This document shows positions 31,403-31,827 of a stretch of 31,827 nt of DNA, piece by piece. Under the pieces are notes generated by a model that had not been told where the DNA came from, made no database searches, and saw only the letters and a list, made by a program, of their open reading frames with translations. Position 1 is the stretch's first letter. Every line of letters starts with the position of its first letter. A program made the position numbers and the translations under genes. This DNA is from CAZRIE01 sp964600075 (lineage in GTDB: Bacteria; Bacteroidota; Bacteroidia; Flavobacteriales; Flavobacteriaceae), in assembly GCA_964600075.1 (NCBI GenBank), contig CAZRIE010000042.1:1-31827 (forward strand), given 5' to 3'.

Positions 31403-31827
31403 ATGAATAATATTGGACCAATGGATAAGCAAGAATTTTTATTTTTAATACCAGGTATCATATACGGTACCGCCATTTTCGATTTGTTAAGCATTAGCCG
31501 AGCAAAGAAGCTCTATTGGGAAAGTGTTCTTTGGGTAATCTTACTATTCTTTTCAGTAATTGTTATCTTATTTTAGCTTATACGAAAACCTTGATAATAT
31601 TATTTCAAGTATTTTTAACTACACAATTTTTTTAGCAGCACCCATCCTTTTCGCGCAATCGTGCTATTTGCTTTCATCAGGAGATAAAAAGGTCGATTTA
31701 AAGAATCTTTTTATTAGTAATCGAAAAAAATTCTTTCTTGCTGTAAGTGGTCTTGTGCTAGTAAATTTGATTCTATCCTACCTTGGCATGAATCAGACAA
31801 ATCCAATTTTTAGTTTTATTGGCTTAA
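31403..31827 (+). pseudogene. Frameshifted small membrane protein (partial at window edge)
   Basis: The ATG at 31403 (or the in-frame ATG at 31421) opens 57 codons, including MDKQEFLFLIPGIIYGTAIF and a membrane helix VLWVILLFFSVIVILF, ending at TAG 31574. The next frame continues at once as SLYENLDNIISSIFNYTIFL, another helix and SNRKKFFLAVSGLVLVNLIL, and stays open to the window end. Together they look like one protein of four helices or more, a type I recall from flavobacteria. The break is at TTT TAG C: removing one T from the TTTT run restores one frame. It can be a decay mutation, an assembly error, or a +1 recoding site. Function is unknown. Confidence 0.6.

Noticed and set aside
1..31827. 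CRISPR array, tRNA or rRNA genes, prophage or complete insertion sequence
   Set aside because: No regularly spaced repeats, no tRNA-like cloverleaf, no transposase, integrase or phage structural protein was seen on either strand.

Overview
The window reads as an ordinary chromosomal segment of a member of the Bacteroidota, most likely a marine-type Flavobacteriaceae (Maribacter/Zobellia/Arenibacter-like; genus is a guess). Reasons: several clear promoters have the Bacteroidota form TTG-N18-21-TAnnTTTG with very short leaders and weak Shine-Dalgarno sites; and there are clade-typical genes: a PUR/DUF3276 protein, a long NusB, a DUF1573 lipoprotein next to yajC, a DUF4920 lipoprotein, a cyclophilin-FKBP fusion, a stand-alone MnmD and a DnaJ with half a zinc domain. 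No tRNA, rRNA, CRISPR array, prophage, plasmid function or intact insertion sequence was seen.

Layout. 1-2.5 kb: cold-shock protein start, a doubtful small ORF, LpxD and a 1-Cys peroxiredoxin. 2.7-4.5 kb: YfiT/DinB-type enzyme, GNAT acetyltransferase and a CxxC redoxin. 4.5-6.9 kb: a tight + strand operon csaA, BASS-type transporter, PlsC-type acyltransferase, the last two starting with TTG. 7.1-12 kb: secreted M14 carboxypeptidase, PUR protein, and an ABC exporter with a degenerate catalytic residue. 12.3-14.4 kb: nusB, DUF1573 lipoprotein, yajC, and a 30-residue membrane miniprotein. 14.4-15.3 kb: a gene-poor stretch that hides a decayed lipoprotein gene. 15.4-18.8 kb: dual immunophilin, M28 aminopeptidase and PPK2, the last two overlapping by 4 nt. 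19.1-19.8 kb: an unrecognised secreted protein. 19.9-26.2 kb (minus): grpE-dnaJ, terminator, ABC ATPase, ABC-2 permease, a chimeric pseudogene, and a sigma-54 response regulator without a DNA-binding domain. 26.5-31.8 kb: TIGR01777 epimerase-like protein, MnmD, DUF4920 lipoprotein, IlvE, VOC protein, and a frameshifted membrane protein at the edge.

How the genes work together: most are housekeeping genes (envelope lipid synthesis, redox defence, protein folding and secretion, transcription antitermination, tRNA modification, branched-chain amino acid metabolism). I did not find a convincing new defence or biosynthetic system. The least ordinary content is gene decay and fusion: (i) at 21192-21971 the N-terminal half of an MscS channel is joined in frame to the C-terminal half of an outer-membrane barrel protein (DUF6268-like), with six in-frame stops; (ii) at 14841-15271 a lipoprotein is broken by two stops and two frameshifts; (iii) at 31403-31827 a membrane protein is split at UUU-UAG-C, a sequence that could be a simple indel or, less likely, a +1 recoding site. 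None of these appears as one open frame, so a standard ORF scan would miss them.
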